64,000 nt of DNA from an uncultured Christensenella sp. (GCA_910579525.1 CAJTUK010000001.1:372001-436000); one strand, 5' to 3'. Numbered from the stretch's first letter, positions 42,429 through 51,494 are shown. Made by a program: numbers and translations. Notes: a model not told the origin generated them from the sequence alone.

Positions 42429-42947
42429 ATGAAAATGATTAAAAAGCTGATTACCCCCATTATTCTGATAGTGATGTGCATTTGTTGCATCGTGCCGTTC
42501 GCGGGGTGCAAAGCGACTGAGTGGGAAGAAATTCAATATATAACTTATACCACCGAAGAAGGTGGCGCTACTTACGAATCAAAATGTTATTGGCAAATAA
42601 CCCACGACGGCTATCTTAGTTACGATGACGAAGAATATATAAACGCACCTGAAGAAAATAGAATATACAGCTTCGTTTCACCGTCTGCGACTGAAATAGC
42701 AGAATCAGTAGGTATTTATAAGAATAAATATATTTCAAAAGCTGACAACAAAATTGGGCAAACATATTACTACTATTCAACAATTCTCCCTAATACGGGT
42801 GAAAGAATTGTATTTAACAGCTATACGATAAAATACGTTAAAGTACGATTTATGCCAGATAAAAGCATAGAAATAGATTACGATAATGAAATAATTTCTG
42901 TTAAACCTTTATCTTACGAAATACAACGCTTTGAAGAAGAAAATTGA
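42429..42947 (+). CDS. Element lipoprotein 2 of the array
   Basis: 172 residues. The signal peptide 'MKMIKKLITPIILIVMCICC' is nearly identical to that of lipoprotein 1, with lipobox 'PFAGC' (C27), but the mature part has diverged ('KATEWEEIQYITYTTEEGGA', 'KADNKIGQTYYYYSTI', 'YTIKYVKVRFMPDKSIEID'). The shared pattern 'W.E.Q.I.Y', 'IG.TYYY' and 'Y.VKV' shows the same fold as its paralogues. Conserved signal and promoter with changed mature domains is what one expects of a gene diversifying its surface specificity. Confidence 0.8.
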   Translation: MKMIKKLITPIILIVMCICCIVPFAGCKATEWEEIQYITYTTEEGGATYESKCYWQITHDGYLSYDDEEYINAPEENRIYSFVSPSATEIAESVGIYKNKYISKADNKIGQTYYYYSTILPNTGERIVFNSYTIKYVKVRFMPDKSIEIDYDNEIISVKPLSYEIQRFEEEN

Positions 42948-42951
42948 TTAT

Positions 42952-42992
42952 AAAATCCCGTTCGACTGTATTATGTTGAGCGGGATTTTTTT
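42952..42992. terminator. Terminator of lipoprotein gene 2
   Basis: AAAATCCCG...CGGGATTTTTT stem. It differs from the terminators of genes 1 and 3 because fragment 2 lacks the last 20 knob codons that encode those hairpins. Confidence 0.8.
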
Positions 42993-42994
42993 AC

Positions 42995-43183
42995 TTATTC
43001 TTCAAGCCAATTTTCATAGTTTTCGCATTCATACGAAACATTATCGCTATTCCAAAACCTTACTCCGGTTACAAATCTTTGGCGCAAATCCGCCCGTGCA
43101 ACGTTACTAAGGTTGCCATTTATGCTCTGTAGTTGCGCTTTAATATAGTTGTGATGCTTGCGAATATTTGTATAATCTTTCAC
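42995..43183 (-). pseudogene. Displaced 3' end of the tail-knob gene, copy 2 (shortened)
   Basis: 62 codons matching the knob C-terminal region ('KDYTNIRKHHNYIKAQLQ', 'SNVARADLRQRFVTGVRF', 'WNSDNVSYECENYENWLEE') and ending about 20 residues early. It starts at the same 'VKDY' point as copy 1 and is bordered by the same hairpin. Its sequence is closer to copy 1 than to the full gene in some positions ('RADLRQRFVTG'), so the two fragments may share a source other than the present full-length gene. Confidence 0.78.
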
Positions 43184-43189
43184 AACGGA

Positions 43190-43215
43190 AAAAGACGAGC
43201 TGCTACTCGTCTTTT
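43190..43215. terminator. Hairpin at the edge of knob fragment 2
   Basis: Same AAAAGACGAG/CTCGTCTTTT hairpin as 42349-42374. Confidence 0.78.
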
Positions 43216-43222
43216 ATTTTAC

Positions 43223-43251
43223 TTGCAAAATATGCAATTCGGGTTTATACT
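43223..43251 (+). promoter_or_regulatory. Promoter of lipoprotein gene 3
   Basis: TTGCAA (43223-43228), 17-nt spacer, TATACT (43246-43251), 18 nt before the ATG. Confidence 0.7.
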
Positions 43252-43269
43252 ATCACAAAGAGGTGCTTT

Positions 43270-43800
43270 ATGAAAAAATTCTTAACATTAATTTTAACCG
43301 TTGCTCTTTGTGCTTGTTTATCTATCCCGTTTGCAGGGTGCGACAGCGGGTGGGTTGAAGTGCAAAGTATTACATATACAACAATGGACGGCGAAGAAAC
43401 TACATATACTTCAATGTGTATATGGGATATAGCCGATGAAATTGTTTCAAAAGCAGAATACGAAAATGCGCCTAATGATCACAAAGGTGAATTTTTTAAT
43501 TTTTCTAATAAGGAAATTATCGATGTAAACAGACAAGAATTTATAGTAAACGCAAACAAAAAAATTGGAGAAACTTATTACAGCTATCAATATTTTTACC
43601 CAGATTGGAATAATGAAGGGAATAAGGTATCTGCCTATGTTAAAGGTACTTATACAAATTACACGCTAGAATATGTAAAAGTTAAATTTGTAGAAAATGA
43701 CCACATTGAAATAGATTATGAAGGAGAAATTATAGAATTATCTCCCTTGTATTTGAATGACCAGTTGTTACCATACACAATAACATATTTTAACGAATAA
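43270..43800 (+). CDS. Element lipoprotein 3 of the array
   Basis: 176 residues from the ATG at 43270 (AGAGGTG upstream); the longer open frame to the left lies in the promoter and is discarded. Signal peptide with lipobox 'PFAGC' (C24), then 'DSGWVEVQSITYTTMDGEE', 'NKKIGETYYSYQYFYPDW' and 'YTLEYVKVKFVENDHIEID'. The mature start is almost the same as lipoprotein 1, while the signal peptide differs, so recombination between paralogues is likely. It converges on the full-length knob gene, sharing its terminator hairpin. Confidence 0.8.
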   Translation: MKKFLTLILTVALCACLSIPFAGCDSGWVEVQSITYTTMDGEETTYTSMCIWDIADEIVSKAEYENAPNDHKGEFFNFSNKEIIDVNRQEFIVNANKKIGETYYSYQYFYPDWNNEGNKVSAYVKGTYTNYTLEYVKVKFVENDHIEIDYEGEIIELSPLYLNDQLLPYTITYFNE

Positions 43801-43803
43801 TTT

Positions 43804-43838
43804 ATACCGCTCGGTTAACTGCCGAGCGGTATATTTTT
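43804..43838. terminator. Terminator shared by lipoprotein gene 3 and the knob gene end
   Basis: Same hairpin as 42089-42123; on the minus strand it encodes the knob C-terminus and stop. Confidence 0.85.
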
Positions 43839-46769
43839 GTTCTCTAGCCAGTCCTCAAAACTGTTCGCACCGCTATCAAGCCAATTTTCATAGTTTTCAT
43901 AGTTATAAGCAACCACATCGCTGTTCCAAAACCTAACCCCATTTGCAAAACGCTGTCGTAAATCGGAACGGGCAACGTTACTAAGGTTGCCGTTGATACT
44001 TTGAAGTTGTGCCTTTAAGTAATTGTGATACTTGCGAATGTTCGCGTAATCTTTCACGTTTGCAATTCCGCTAAAAGAAAAACCATAAATATTCATAAAG
44101 TCATTTGCGGTTTTTAAATCTCCTTCTAATGCCGAATGTTTTTCAATATAAAGCCCCAAATCCGTCGAAAACATATTAAAAATAACGTTTCCGTTCGCGT
44201 TTTTAAGCTGGTCCGGCGCAGCTTTAAGATTATCAATTGTCATTTCACGGTCTATAATTGAAGTTGCGGCTTGACTTGCCCCAGAAATAAGCCCCTCAGC
44301 TGCACCCGCTATTGCCCCCATAGGACCACCTGCCGTGCCCGATTTAGCGCCCGACACAACCGAATCTTTTAAGCCTGAAACTATTTTCATATTGCTTTGT
44401 AAGAAGAAATTCTTATTATTCGCAATAAAAGCGGCATATTGGTCGTTGGTATAGGCGAGCGAATTATCTGTACTGCCTACAAGCCCCGTGTAGTTTTTGT
44501 CTGTGTCGTCTTCATAAAGCCCTGTACCACCCTGAACGCGCATATAATACTTTGTAACCTCTGGTTGAATAGGTTCAGAATATTCAAAGGCTATTGAGTT
44601 TTCGCCCAACTTCTGTATATCATAAGCGAACGTATCGCCACTTGAAGCCGTTATTACAAGCTCTTTAAAATTTTGACTATTCAATTTAGGGTTAAAAGCA
44701 GGATTGGGTGATTTTTTTGCTTTTATTTCGTTTTTAAAAATTTCGGAATTTTCAGATAATGCATAATCGTTTGTCAAAATAAAAGTTTTCGTTTGTCTAG
44801 AACCAAAAAATAGCCCATCAATGTCAGACCATCGCTTTGTGACAGTATTACTAGTACAAATAGCTATTCCTCCACCAAAGTAAGCAATTGACCTATCTTT
44901 AATATTTGTTCCCACAGTTTCAGCTATTGTTGTCGCATCAATTATTAAATTATTATTATTATCTACATTAGCACTAATTGACGAAGAATCAAATGGCGGA
45001 ACTAATGAGAGTTTAATTGTATAATAATAACTAGCAAGACTATTTAATTTCTCAAACTTCTGTCTTCCTATATGTGTTATTGGCATATTAAAATTATCTT
45101 CTGCAGAAGCAAATAGAGATACATTCAATAGTATTTTATTTATAGGGTAATTATCGTCATCAAAATCAACATTTTTATAAATTGGATAACATATACAATT
45201 TGTTGCCCCATTAAAACCAATAGGATAAGATACTCTACCTTTATTAGGATTTACCTCTATCTCAACCGTGTCGCTTTCACCACTAGGATTTCTAATCTCA
45301 GCTACTGTATACTGGTGTGACGGGTCTATAAACACATAAACCCAACTAGCCACGTTTTCATTCAACCACTCGTCCACCACGTCATTGCCCGTATACCGCA
45401 ACTTCAACTTATCCCTTTTTACAAGCCTTTTGGGGAAGTTCAGCCCCTGCTCTGAGTTATAAATCTTGCTTGCGGAGTCGGTAACGAACTTGACCTTTGT
45501 CGGGTCGTCCTCAACGGGCACGAAACGGTTCAAATGCGCACGCTCGATTAAACAGTCGGAGAAGGTGATATTTTCGTCGAAGAAATAGGTTTGAACGGTG
45601 TCGAGCTTTAAATCTACCATAACGAATCCGTCCGCGCCTATCGTCGAGTTTGTAATGAAGTAATAAAAATAGTAAGTCTTATCGCCCGAAACAGCTTTAA
45701 TGACGGCGTAGTTTTTGTTTACGAAATCGAACTGTGAAGCCCACGGCGCGCCGGAATTGCCGTAGACCTGCTTGGTGATTACAAGACTGTCAAGGTTAGG
45801 CGCTTCTATCTCCACGAAAGGCGCAGAGCTTGCCGCCGCCTTTTCCTCAAAGTAATCCACCTGTTCCGCCGTGCTGTTGAAGTAGCGGGTATCGTCACCC
45901 TGCATATCGAACGGGAAGTCAATGAGGGCTATGTAGTATTTGTGACTGTAATTTTCTGCATTATAGACGTCGGTAAAAGTGACCTCGAACACTGAGCCGT
46001 CAGGACGGCGGGCTTCGGATTTAGCCGTCCGGTAAATACGCACGGTGGCGGTAAAAGGCGCGTCCTTGGTAAACGCAGCGCCGTCGTAATAAGTTAAGGT
46101 ATGCTTAACGCCGTTTGCGGTCGTGGAGTTTAATATTTCCGCCTGCAAAGATTTATATAACGAGCTTTCGTACGGGATGTGGAAAGAATAAAACTTCGTT
46201 TGCCCCGTTAATATAGTCTTGTTATACGCATCCGTGAACAGCTTGCGGGTCATTCCCTCGCGCTCTACGTAAACGCTTTCTGAAAGGTAAGGAATTTCAT
46301 TACCGTCCAAAAGCCAATGCTTGTCGCCCGAAGTCACCGCGTTTTCGGTATATGTAACGTGAACGGTAAAAGTAAGCGGCACGCCCGAACCCAACTCATA
46401 GGAAACTTTATAGCTTTTAGGCACGCCCATACTGAAGGTCATTAAGCCTTTGCCGTTCTCGAAATCAACGTTAGTGCATTGGTTGGCATTTATAAACTCG
46501 TTAATAATATCGTTAACATTGATAAACGTGTAATTAGTAGACCCCGATATAAACATTTCCACCACAAATACATACTTTGCCTCAACACAGTTGGTAGGTA
46601 TTGGCGACAGCTCGGCAGAAACGGTTCTTACCATACCGTTAATCTTTTTACCGTCGTAGCCTCTGCCTATTTCTGCAAGTATTGAAAATTGATAGTTATT
46701 CGGTTTTGTTGCCGCGATAGCATCTAAACCTGCTTCTAAATAGTTTGCGATTTCTTGTGCGCTTAACAT
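43815..46769 (-). CDS. Tail-knob protein, phi29 gp9-like, with ~320-residue N-terminal addition
   Basis: 984 residues; phi29 gp9 has ~599. From ~320 on it follows the phi29 tail-knob pattern: 'TYYFYYFITN', 'LKLDTVQTYFFDENITF' and 'LIERAHLNRF' match the gp9 region that reads 'IDVLQTWMFDIKF' and 'REHVKLW'. A small glycine/alanine-rich hydrophobic stretch (~815-850, 'SGTAGGPMGAIAGAAEGLI') corresponds to the gp9 membrane-penetrating loop. The end ('NIYGFSFSGIANVKDYAN', 'NGVRFWNSD', 'YENYENWL') matches the gp9 C-terminus. The N-terminal third is beta-rich, of unknown type, possibly a tube or collar part. The protein would form the tail tip that pierces the cell membrane. Confidence 0.78.
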   Translation of the reverse strand: MLSAQEIANYLEAGLDAIAATKPNNYQFSILAEIGRGYDGKKINGMVRTVSAELSPIPTNCVEAKYVFVVEMFISGSTNYTFINVNDIINEFINANQCTNVDFENGKGLMTFSMGVPKSYKVSYELGSGVPLTFTVHVTYTENAVTSGDKHWLLDGNEIPYLSESVYVEREGMTRKLFTDAYNKTILTGQTKFYSFHIPYESSLYKSLQAEILNSTTANGVKHTLTYYDGAAFTKDAPFTATVRIYRTAKSEARRPDGSVFEVTFTDVYNAENYSHKYYIALIDFPFDMQGDDTRYFNSTAEQVDYFEEKAAASSAPFVEIEAPNLDSLVITKQVYGNSGAPWASQFDFVNKNYAVIKAVSGDKTYYFYYFITNSTIGADGFVMVDLKLDTVQTYFFDENITFSDCLIERAHLNRFVPVEDDPTKVKFVTDSASKIYNSEQGLNFPKRLVKRDKLKLRYTGNDVVDEWLNENVASWVYVFIDPSHQYTVAEIRNPSGESDTVEIEVNPNKGRVSYPIGFNGATNCICYPIYKNVDFDDDNYPINKILLNVSLFASAEDNFNMPITHIGRQKFEKLNSLASYYYTIKLSLVPPFDSSSISANVDNNNNLIIDATTIAETVGTNIKDRSIAYFGGGIAICTSNTVTKRWSDIDGLFFGSRQTKTFILTNDYALSENSEIFKNEIKAKKSPNPAFNPKLNSQNFKELVITASSGDTFAYDIQKLGENSIAFEYSEPIQPEVTKYYMRVQGGTGLYEDDTDKNYTGLVGSTDNSLAYTNDQYAAFIANNKNFFLQSNMKIVSGLKDSVVSGAKSGTAGGPMGAIAGAAEGLISGASQAATSIIDREMTIDNLKAAPDQLKNANGNVIFNMFSTDLGLYIEKHSALEGDLKTANDFMNIYGFSFSGIANVKDYANIRKYHNYLKAQLQSINGNLSNVARSDLRQRFANGVRFWNSDVVAYNYENYENWLDSGANSFEDWLENKNIPLGS

Positions 46770-46783
46770 AAAGTTTATCCCCT

Positions 46784-47221
46784 TTAAATTTTTGATATTT
46801 CTTCTTTAATACGTTTCAACCCGATATAGTAAAAAGTCTGCTTGTTGGGGGTGAATATGCTTTTTTCGTCAATTGTGTCTACCTCCCACCACCGCCCGAA
46901 TACGTTTACTATATCACCCAAACTGACAACACACTCGAACTCGCCGCTGTCCACGTCAAAATACGCGTCTGTAGTTTCCACAATTCGATACTCGCCTTTC
47001 CCAACGCGATTTTCAACGGTTTGATGGGGCTTATCCTGCTTGTCTACGCCGTCCTCAAGGTATTTGAACTGGACGTCCATTCCAAGGTCTACGTAGGTGT
47101 TATTTTGCCATTTAATAACCGCTTTGTCAGTTTTTTCTTCATAAGTGTAAAGTTTGTATAATTGTCCCCAGTCGCCCATAAAGCCGAAGGGGATTCTCTT
47201 TTCTACTCTGATAGTTTTCAT
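46784..47221 (-). CDS. Element structural protein, probable head-tail joining or collar protein
   Basis: 145 residues, beta-rich, no membrane span. 'GDIVNVFGRWWEVDTIDEK' and 'NKQTFYYIGLKRIKEE' are reminiscent of head-tail stopper proteins, which have the same size. It precedes the knob gene by 14 bp, where connector proteins usually sit. The match is by pattern and position only. Confidence 0.5.
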   Translation of the reverse strand: MKTIRVEKRIPFGFMGDWGQLYKLYTYEEKTDKAVIKWQNNTYVDLGMDVQFKYLEDGVDKQDKPHQTVENRVGKGEYRIVETTDAYFDVDSGEFECVVSLGDIVNVFGRWWEVDTIDEKSIFTPNKQTFYYIGLKRIKEEISKI

Positions 47222-47275
47222 ATAATTACCTTTTAAAAATGTAATTGCTGTGTTGACTTTTTTTGAATTTGGACT

Positions 47276-47506
47276 TTATTTGCTGTCCGACTGATAAATT
47301 TCTACCGCTTTTTCCAAAAGCTTATCAAATTCTATATTTGGATTTTCTCGCAAGAAATCCATCATTGCTACTGACTTCTCGTCCGAGTTGCATAGCAATG
47401 CAATGGCCAATCCGTCCTCCCGTTCCAGTTCGTTATCCTTTACATAATTTACAAGTATTGGCAACAGTTTTCTCTCATTTTCTCCGATTTTCCTGCGCTC
47501 TTTCAT
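47276..47506 (-). CDS. Small element protein
   Basis: 76 residues, helical and charged ('ENERKLLPILVNYVKDN', 'MDFLRENPNIEFDKLLEKA'). Its ATG directly follows the previous gene's stop, with AGAGGTG as Shine-Dalgarno. No family recognised. Confidence 0.6.
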   Translation of the reverse strand: MKERRKIGENERKLLPILVNYVKDNELEREDGLAIALLCNSDEKSVAMMDFLRENPNIEFDKLLEKAVEIYQSDSK

Positions 47507-47878
47507 TTAATCACCTCTAAATAAATCCAAATATGCGTCTATTTTATCCCCATCTATTTCAATATCCAATTGAACTAATGGGGTTAAACTATCGTTTCCG
47601 CTCGTTAAATACACGTAAAAATAATTAGCAGTAAAAGCAAAATTAATCGGTTTTACTTTTCCCTTCTGCGCTGAATTTTTACGCATTACTTCTTTACGCA
47701 AGACCGCATATTCCTGTTTGGAAAGCTCTATTTTTTTAAGCGTCTGTTTTTTATCAATTCCCAGCTCGCTTAGCCGTTTCTTTTCCGCGGGCGTCGCCTC
47801 GTGTATACCACCCGCACCGTCCGAAGATTTGGCAAATCTGCCGATATCATCACGCTTATGTTTACTTTCGTCAAACAA
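47507..47878 (-). CDS. Element protein with 'KHKRDDIGRF' start, MuF-associated type
   Basis: 123 residues. The start 'MFDESKHKRDDIGRFAKS' is a motif common in phage proteins encoded next to portal/MuF minor head genes, sometimes at the start of toxin- or nuclease-like modules. The remainder is a small alpha/beta domain ('KPINFAFTANYFYVYLT', 'DIEIDGDKIDAYLDLF'). Its place right after the portal fits. Exact role unknown; the usual capsid genes that follow here in phages are missing. Confidence 0.5.
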   Translation of the reverse strand: MFDESKHKRDDIGRFAKSSDGAGGIHEATPAEKKRLSELGIDKKQTLKKIELSKQEYAVLRKEVMRKNSAQKGKVKPINFAFTANYFYVYLTSGNDSLTPLVQLDIEIDGDKIDAYLDLFRGD

Positions 47879-47919
47879 TTTTACTCCTCCATTTTATCAT
47901 AAATTAATAAGCATTGCAA

Positions 47920-49431
47920 TTAGTTTTCCTCATTAGTCTCACCATCTTCAACCGTAGGCACGCCTTGCGATGCGAGAATTTGCAAAAGCTCGTCTTCGGC
48001 CTGCTCGTCACTCATACCCTTATTAAGCTCCTTAATTGCCGTCAACGGCGCTTTGATACCGCCTTGAACCTGCTTTATGAGCAACTCGGTTACGTTCTCC
48101 GCAGTCGGGTTCGTGTACTCGTTAAAAGTTATATTGATTAAGTCGGAATAGTCGTTAATCTGCTCTCCGTCGATATAATCGCGCACCTGTAAATACCTGT
48201 TCAGCAGTTCTTTGAGCGTTATCCGCCAACCGTTAAGAGCTATCTCCCGTGCACGCATGGACGGTTTTTCCCGCGCGTCTTGGCTTTCTGCCGAGCTATT
48301 AATACTTTCAAGCCCAGTAAGTCCTAAGGTCGTAGGAGATAACCCCGCTTTATTTATTGCGACGCTCATTAAGTTCTGAATTGTCTTTGTGTATGCTTCC
48401 CAGTTAATGTTGCCCTGAACTACGTTCCAGAGCGCCGAACTGTCGCCGGGCGACGAGCTGCCCCGCGTCGTGATAATGGTTTTATTAAAGTGATTTAACC
48501 ACATATCGTTGCCGTTTTCGTCCTGAGGAATCAACTCGTCCGAAACAAATTCTTTAATACCGCCTTTACGGATAGCGTCAATTAAATCCGAAATACTTTC
48601 AGTGAGCGCATCTTCTATACTTGCAAGTCCCTGAATATCGGGAACTCCCCGTTCGCCTTTATAGAGTTGATTTGCGTTATCATTCTTTTTGAAAATAATC
48701 AAAAAGTCCTTAAGGGGTAACCTTAAAGACTTCGTGTTTATATCGTCGGGAAACTTGGTTCTGCACTCGTTTATAAGCGCTTCATCGTTGGGTGGAACGT
48801 ACTTGCCGTCTACGGCAAATCTATAGGCTATATTGACGTAACCTTCTTCGTCCTTATAGTGAATTTCTCTGAGTTCGTACGTCGGGTCATCTTTCGATAC
48901 TTCTTTTACAACGAAAGATTTTATTCTTCCGCGGCGGTAATTAACTTCCAAATGCTGAGGCTCTATTATGTCTATTAACGGTTTATCACTTACATCGGGA
49001 CAATACGAAACTCTGAAAGCAACATCGCCGATTCCGCTTTCCCAATAGACGCCGTCGCAAAACTTTTGTTGTAGCTCAGCCTCGTCCTTTAACTCATTGA
49101 GTATCTCGTCGATTTCGTCGTCGTTACTTTTACAGACGAAACCGTTTGACGCAACAAGGTTGACCTTCGCTTTGACTATCATCGGAATTATTCCGAAATA
49201 TGCGAATGCTTGCCCGGGTATATAATGCCCGAAGAACTTATTTTCGGCCTCTTGTGCAAGCCATACGTTTTTAAAATACTTTGGCACCTGCACCTGATAA
49301 AACCACCTTATAACCGAAGTATCGTTACTTAGTAATGCAAGGTTTTGCGCCATATTATACTCATAGACGCTGGGAGAACGCATATCGTCTATAAGCTCTT
49401 TGTTTTTAAGGTTAAAATTATATCTCGCCAT
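47920..49431 (-). CDS. Phage portal protein
   Basis: 503 residues. The size, position after the terminase and motifs such as 'KAKVNLVASNGFVCKS', 'LIDIIEPQHLEVNYRRGRI', 'LDFLIIFKKNDNANQLYKG'-like and 'AINKAGLSPTTLGLTGLES' fit SPP1/PBSX-like portals, which form the DNA gateway and terminase dock. A helical C-terminal part ('LLIKQVQGGIKAPLTAIKEL') follows, ending acidic. A portal and terminase without a capsid gene imply packaging into a shell encoded elsewhere or loss of the capsid gene. Confidence 0.8.
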   Translation of the reverse strand: MARYNFNLKNKELIDDMRSPSVYEYNMAQNLALLSNDTSVIRWFYQVQVPKYFKNVWLAQEAENKFFGHYIPGQAFAYFGIIPMIVKAKVNLVASNGFVCKSNDDEIDEILNELKDEAELQQKFCDGVYWESGIGDVAFRVSYCPDVSDKPLIDIIEPQHLEVNYRRGRIKSFVVKEVSKDDPTYELREIHYKDEEGYVNIAYRFAVDGKYVPPNDEALINECRTKFPDDINTKSLRLPLKDFLIIFKKNDNANQLYKGERGVPDIQGLASIEDALTESISDLIDAIRKGGIKEFVSDELIPQDENGNDMWLNHFNKTIITTRGSSSPGDSSALWNVVQGNINWEAYTKTIQNLMSVAINKAGLSPTTLGLTGLESINSSAESQDAREKPSMRAREIALNGWRITLKELLNRYLQVRDYIDGEQINDYSDLINITFNEYTNPTAENVTELLIKQVQGGIKAPLTAIKELNKGMSDEQAEDELLQILASQGVPTVEDGETNEEN

Positions 49432-49654
49432 TTCCCTTATCCTTTATCAGTTTATCATCAAACTTTTTTGTTACGGTTCTTTTCATTTTATTGGTATTTT
49501 TCTTTACTATTTCGTCGGCGGCGTCTATCGTCTTTTCTATTGCCAACGTGTTTTCGCCGACAACTTTCCAACCCGCGGGTTTATAGACAGCCTCGTACAA
49601 TGCCTCGTCAACAACGTTATCTATACCATCTTTAACTATATTCAAAAACTTCAT
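49418..49654 (-). CDS. Small element protein between terminase and portal
   Basis: 78 residues, lysine-rich, helical ('IDAADEIVKKNTNKMKRTV'), no membrane span. It starts 3 bp after the terminase and overlaps the portal start by 14 bp. A Shine-Dalgarno GGAGG lies in the terminase end. No family recognised. Confidence 0.6.
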   Translation of the reverse strand: MKFLNIVKDGIDNVVDEALYEAVYKPAGWKVVGENTLAIEKTIDAADEIVKKNTNKMKRTVTKKFDDKLIKDKGNGEI

Positions 49655-49657
49655 ATA

Positions 49658-51022
49658 TTACCTCCTGATATTTTTTGTTATATCGTTCCACTTCTCGGTT
49701 AAACCGTATGAAAGTGAATCTCCGAAATCATTAATCTGAATGCCCAAATCAAGCTCTGCGCCGTCGTCCGATAATAATAACTGTGTATGAGCATTGTAAG
49801 AGTTTATTGCATGACTGCTCCACAGTAAACGGTTCTGGATTAAAAGCTGTTGCTTTAACTCACAGCGCGTCTTTAAAGTTATAACGTCTTTAAACGCTTT
49901 AACCGAACCCTTTATTTGAATGGTATTAAACTTATTTTTTGCCTTCCACGTGTTTATTAATATGGCTTCAGCGTTATCGATAGCTATTTTTTTGAGCTTA
50001 AACATCCACCTGCACCACCACGGTTCAATTTTCTCTTCCACGGCAGAAATTATAGCGTCGTGGCTTGTTGCAGGAACAACCCAGCTTTCGAGCACGACAA
50101 TGCGCTGACAGCCCTTGGAATATCCTATAAGACTTGCTATCGTTGAAGCTCTTTCGGCGTTCTCTATTTCTCGATTTGAACCCACGTCAATGAATACTCC
50201 AATTTCCTGCAAATTTCCTATTTCAATATCTTCAAAAGGTATAAAATGGACATTTTTGTCCATAAGCGGCGCATATGCCGCACCCTCAACTGCACCGCGA
50301 CAGCCGAGGATTTTACTCGTATAATAGAAAGAATTTTCGGGGTAAAGCTCAATAAGCCGTTCCCGCTGTTCTTGCGTTAAATGCGGCGCATCGTCATTCA
50401 GGTTAAAATGGTAGTAATGCATATATGGTTTATCTTCCACCATTTCAGACAGCTCGGCACTCGGCACCGTTTCTCTGAACATAACCTTTGAATGGTTGAC
50501 GAACTCAGTATAAAACTCTTGCGTTGGTAGTCCGCCGTTGGTCGTGCCTATCAACTTACAGCCGCGGGAAAATGCTCGCCCCATAGTTTCGCGGATACAG
50601 TCGATATGCAAAACCGAAAGCTCTTCAAGCCAAATTCCATCAGGGTTTGCTCCGAGTATTTTCGACCACGAGTTTCTGTCATCAGCGCCTATGATATAAA
50701 CTATTTTGTCCCCATGCAGTCCGTGAAACGTGAATTGTAAGCCCCCTGCCTTGCCTTCAGTGTACTTTTCACGCATAAAGTCGTACATGTTGTAAAAACT
50801 ATCGTTGTTTTCAAGGATGTTTCGCACGCCGGTTCCGCGGTCTTTGAAAATCATATAAAACTGCGTATCGTCAAGCGGTGCGTTCATAAGCCAGTCCATA
50901 AACTTATGTCCCGCGACCAAGGTTTTTGAGCACCCCGTTGCACCGGTTAAAAACAGTATTTGCGAAGGGTCGCGCATAACGGCGCGCATTTTATCAGTCC
51001 AGATAATGTCGTTAAGTTTCAT
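49658..51022 (-). CDS. terL: Terminase large subunit
   Basis: 454 residues. The N-terminal ATPase has Walker A 'GATGCSKT' (27-34) and Walker B around 'DGIWLEELS', followed by the coupling 'IGTTNGGLP'. The C-terminal nuclease domain starts near 'IGVFIDVGSN' and holds further acidic residues ('KIAIDNAEAILI', 'GIQINDFGDS'). It resembles PBSX-type terminases. It cuts and pumps DNA into a prohead through the portal. It overlaps the small subunit by 4 bp. Confidence 0.87.
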   Translation of the reverse strand: MKLNDIIWTDKMRAVMRDPSQILFLTGATGCSKTLVAGHKFMDWLMNAPLDDTQFYMIFKDRGTGVRNILENNDSFYNMYDFMREKYTEGKAGGLQFTFHGLHGDKIVYIIGADDRNSWSKILGANPDGIWLEELSVLHIDCIRETMGRAFSRGCKLIGTTNGGLPTQEFYTEFVNHSKVMFRETVPSAELSEMVEDKPYMHYYHFNLNDDAPHLTQEQRERLIELYPENSFYYTSKILGCRGAVEGAAYAPLMDKNVHFIPFEDIEIGNLQEIGVFIDVGSNREIENAERASTIASLIGYSKGCQRIVVLESWVVPATSHDAIISAVEEKIEPWWCRWMFKLKKIAIDNAEAILINTWKAKNKFNTIQIKGSVKAFKDVITLKTRCELKQQLLIQNRLLWSSHAINSYNAHTQLLLSDDGAELDLGIQINDFGDSLSYGLTEKWNDITKNIRR

Positions 51023-51471
51023 TCTTCCTTTTTAACACTGTTGAGATACTCGCGCATTAATTCTTTGTTTTCGTTCGTTACGCTTGTTTCAACCTGCAAT
51101 TTATCCCGCCACTTTTTGGGGCACCTGTTTTTCAACCAATATATTTGTGCTGTAACATCGGGCACAACTTGTTTATGCACTACTTTGGTAACAATAAGCT
51201 CGCCGCTATCGTTTCGTTCCTTTGTAGTCTCGTCATAATCATAACCAAGCGCACGCTTTAAAAGAGCGTTCTCCACTTCCGTATCGACTATTTCAGCTCC
51301 CTTTTTTAAGACTTCCGAAAGTTCCGATTTTTGACTTTTATAAAGATTAAAGGTTGAGTATGCTATACCCAACCTTTTTGCTATTTCTTCTTCACTTGCA
51401 CCGTTGCGCTTCCACCGCTCTATTAACTTTAAGTTCGGCAATACGACCGTTTCGTATTTTGTCTTTGCCAT
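51019..51471 (-). CDS. terS: Terminase small subunit
   Basis: 150 residues. The N-terminal helix-turn-helix 'GASEEEIAKRLGIAYSTFNLY' recognises the packaging site. The middle has the family pattern 'VENALLKRALGYDYDE', then 'TAQIYWLKNRCPKKWRDK', diagnostic of PBSX-like small subunits. It overlaps terL by 4 bp. Confidence 0.87.
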   Translation of the reverse strand: MAKTKYETVVLPNLKLIERWKRNGASEEEIAKRLGIAYSTFNLYKSQKSELSEVLKKGAEIVDTEVENALLKRALGYDYDETTKERNDSGELIVTKVVHKQVVPDVTAQIYWLKNRCPKKWRDKLQVETSVTNENKELMREYLNSVKKEE

Positions 51472-51494
51472 TAAACACCTTCATTTTAAGTATG

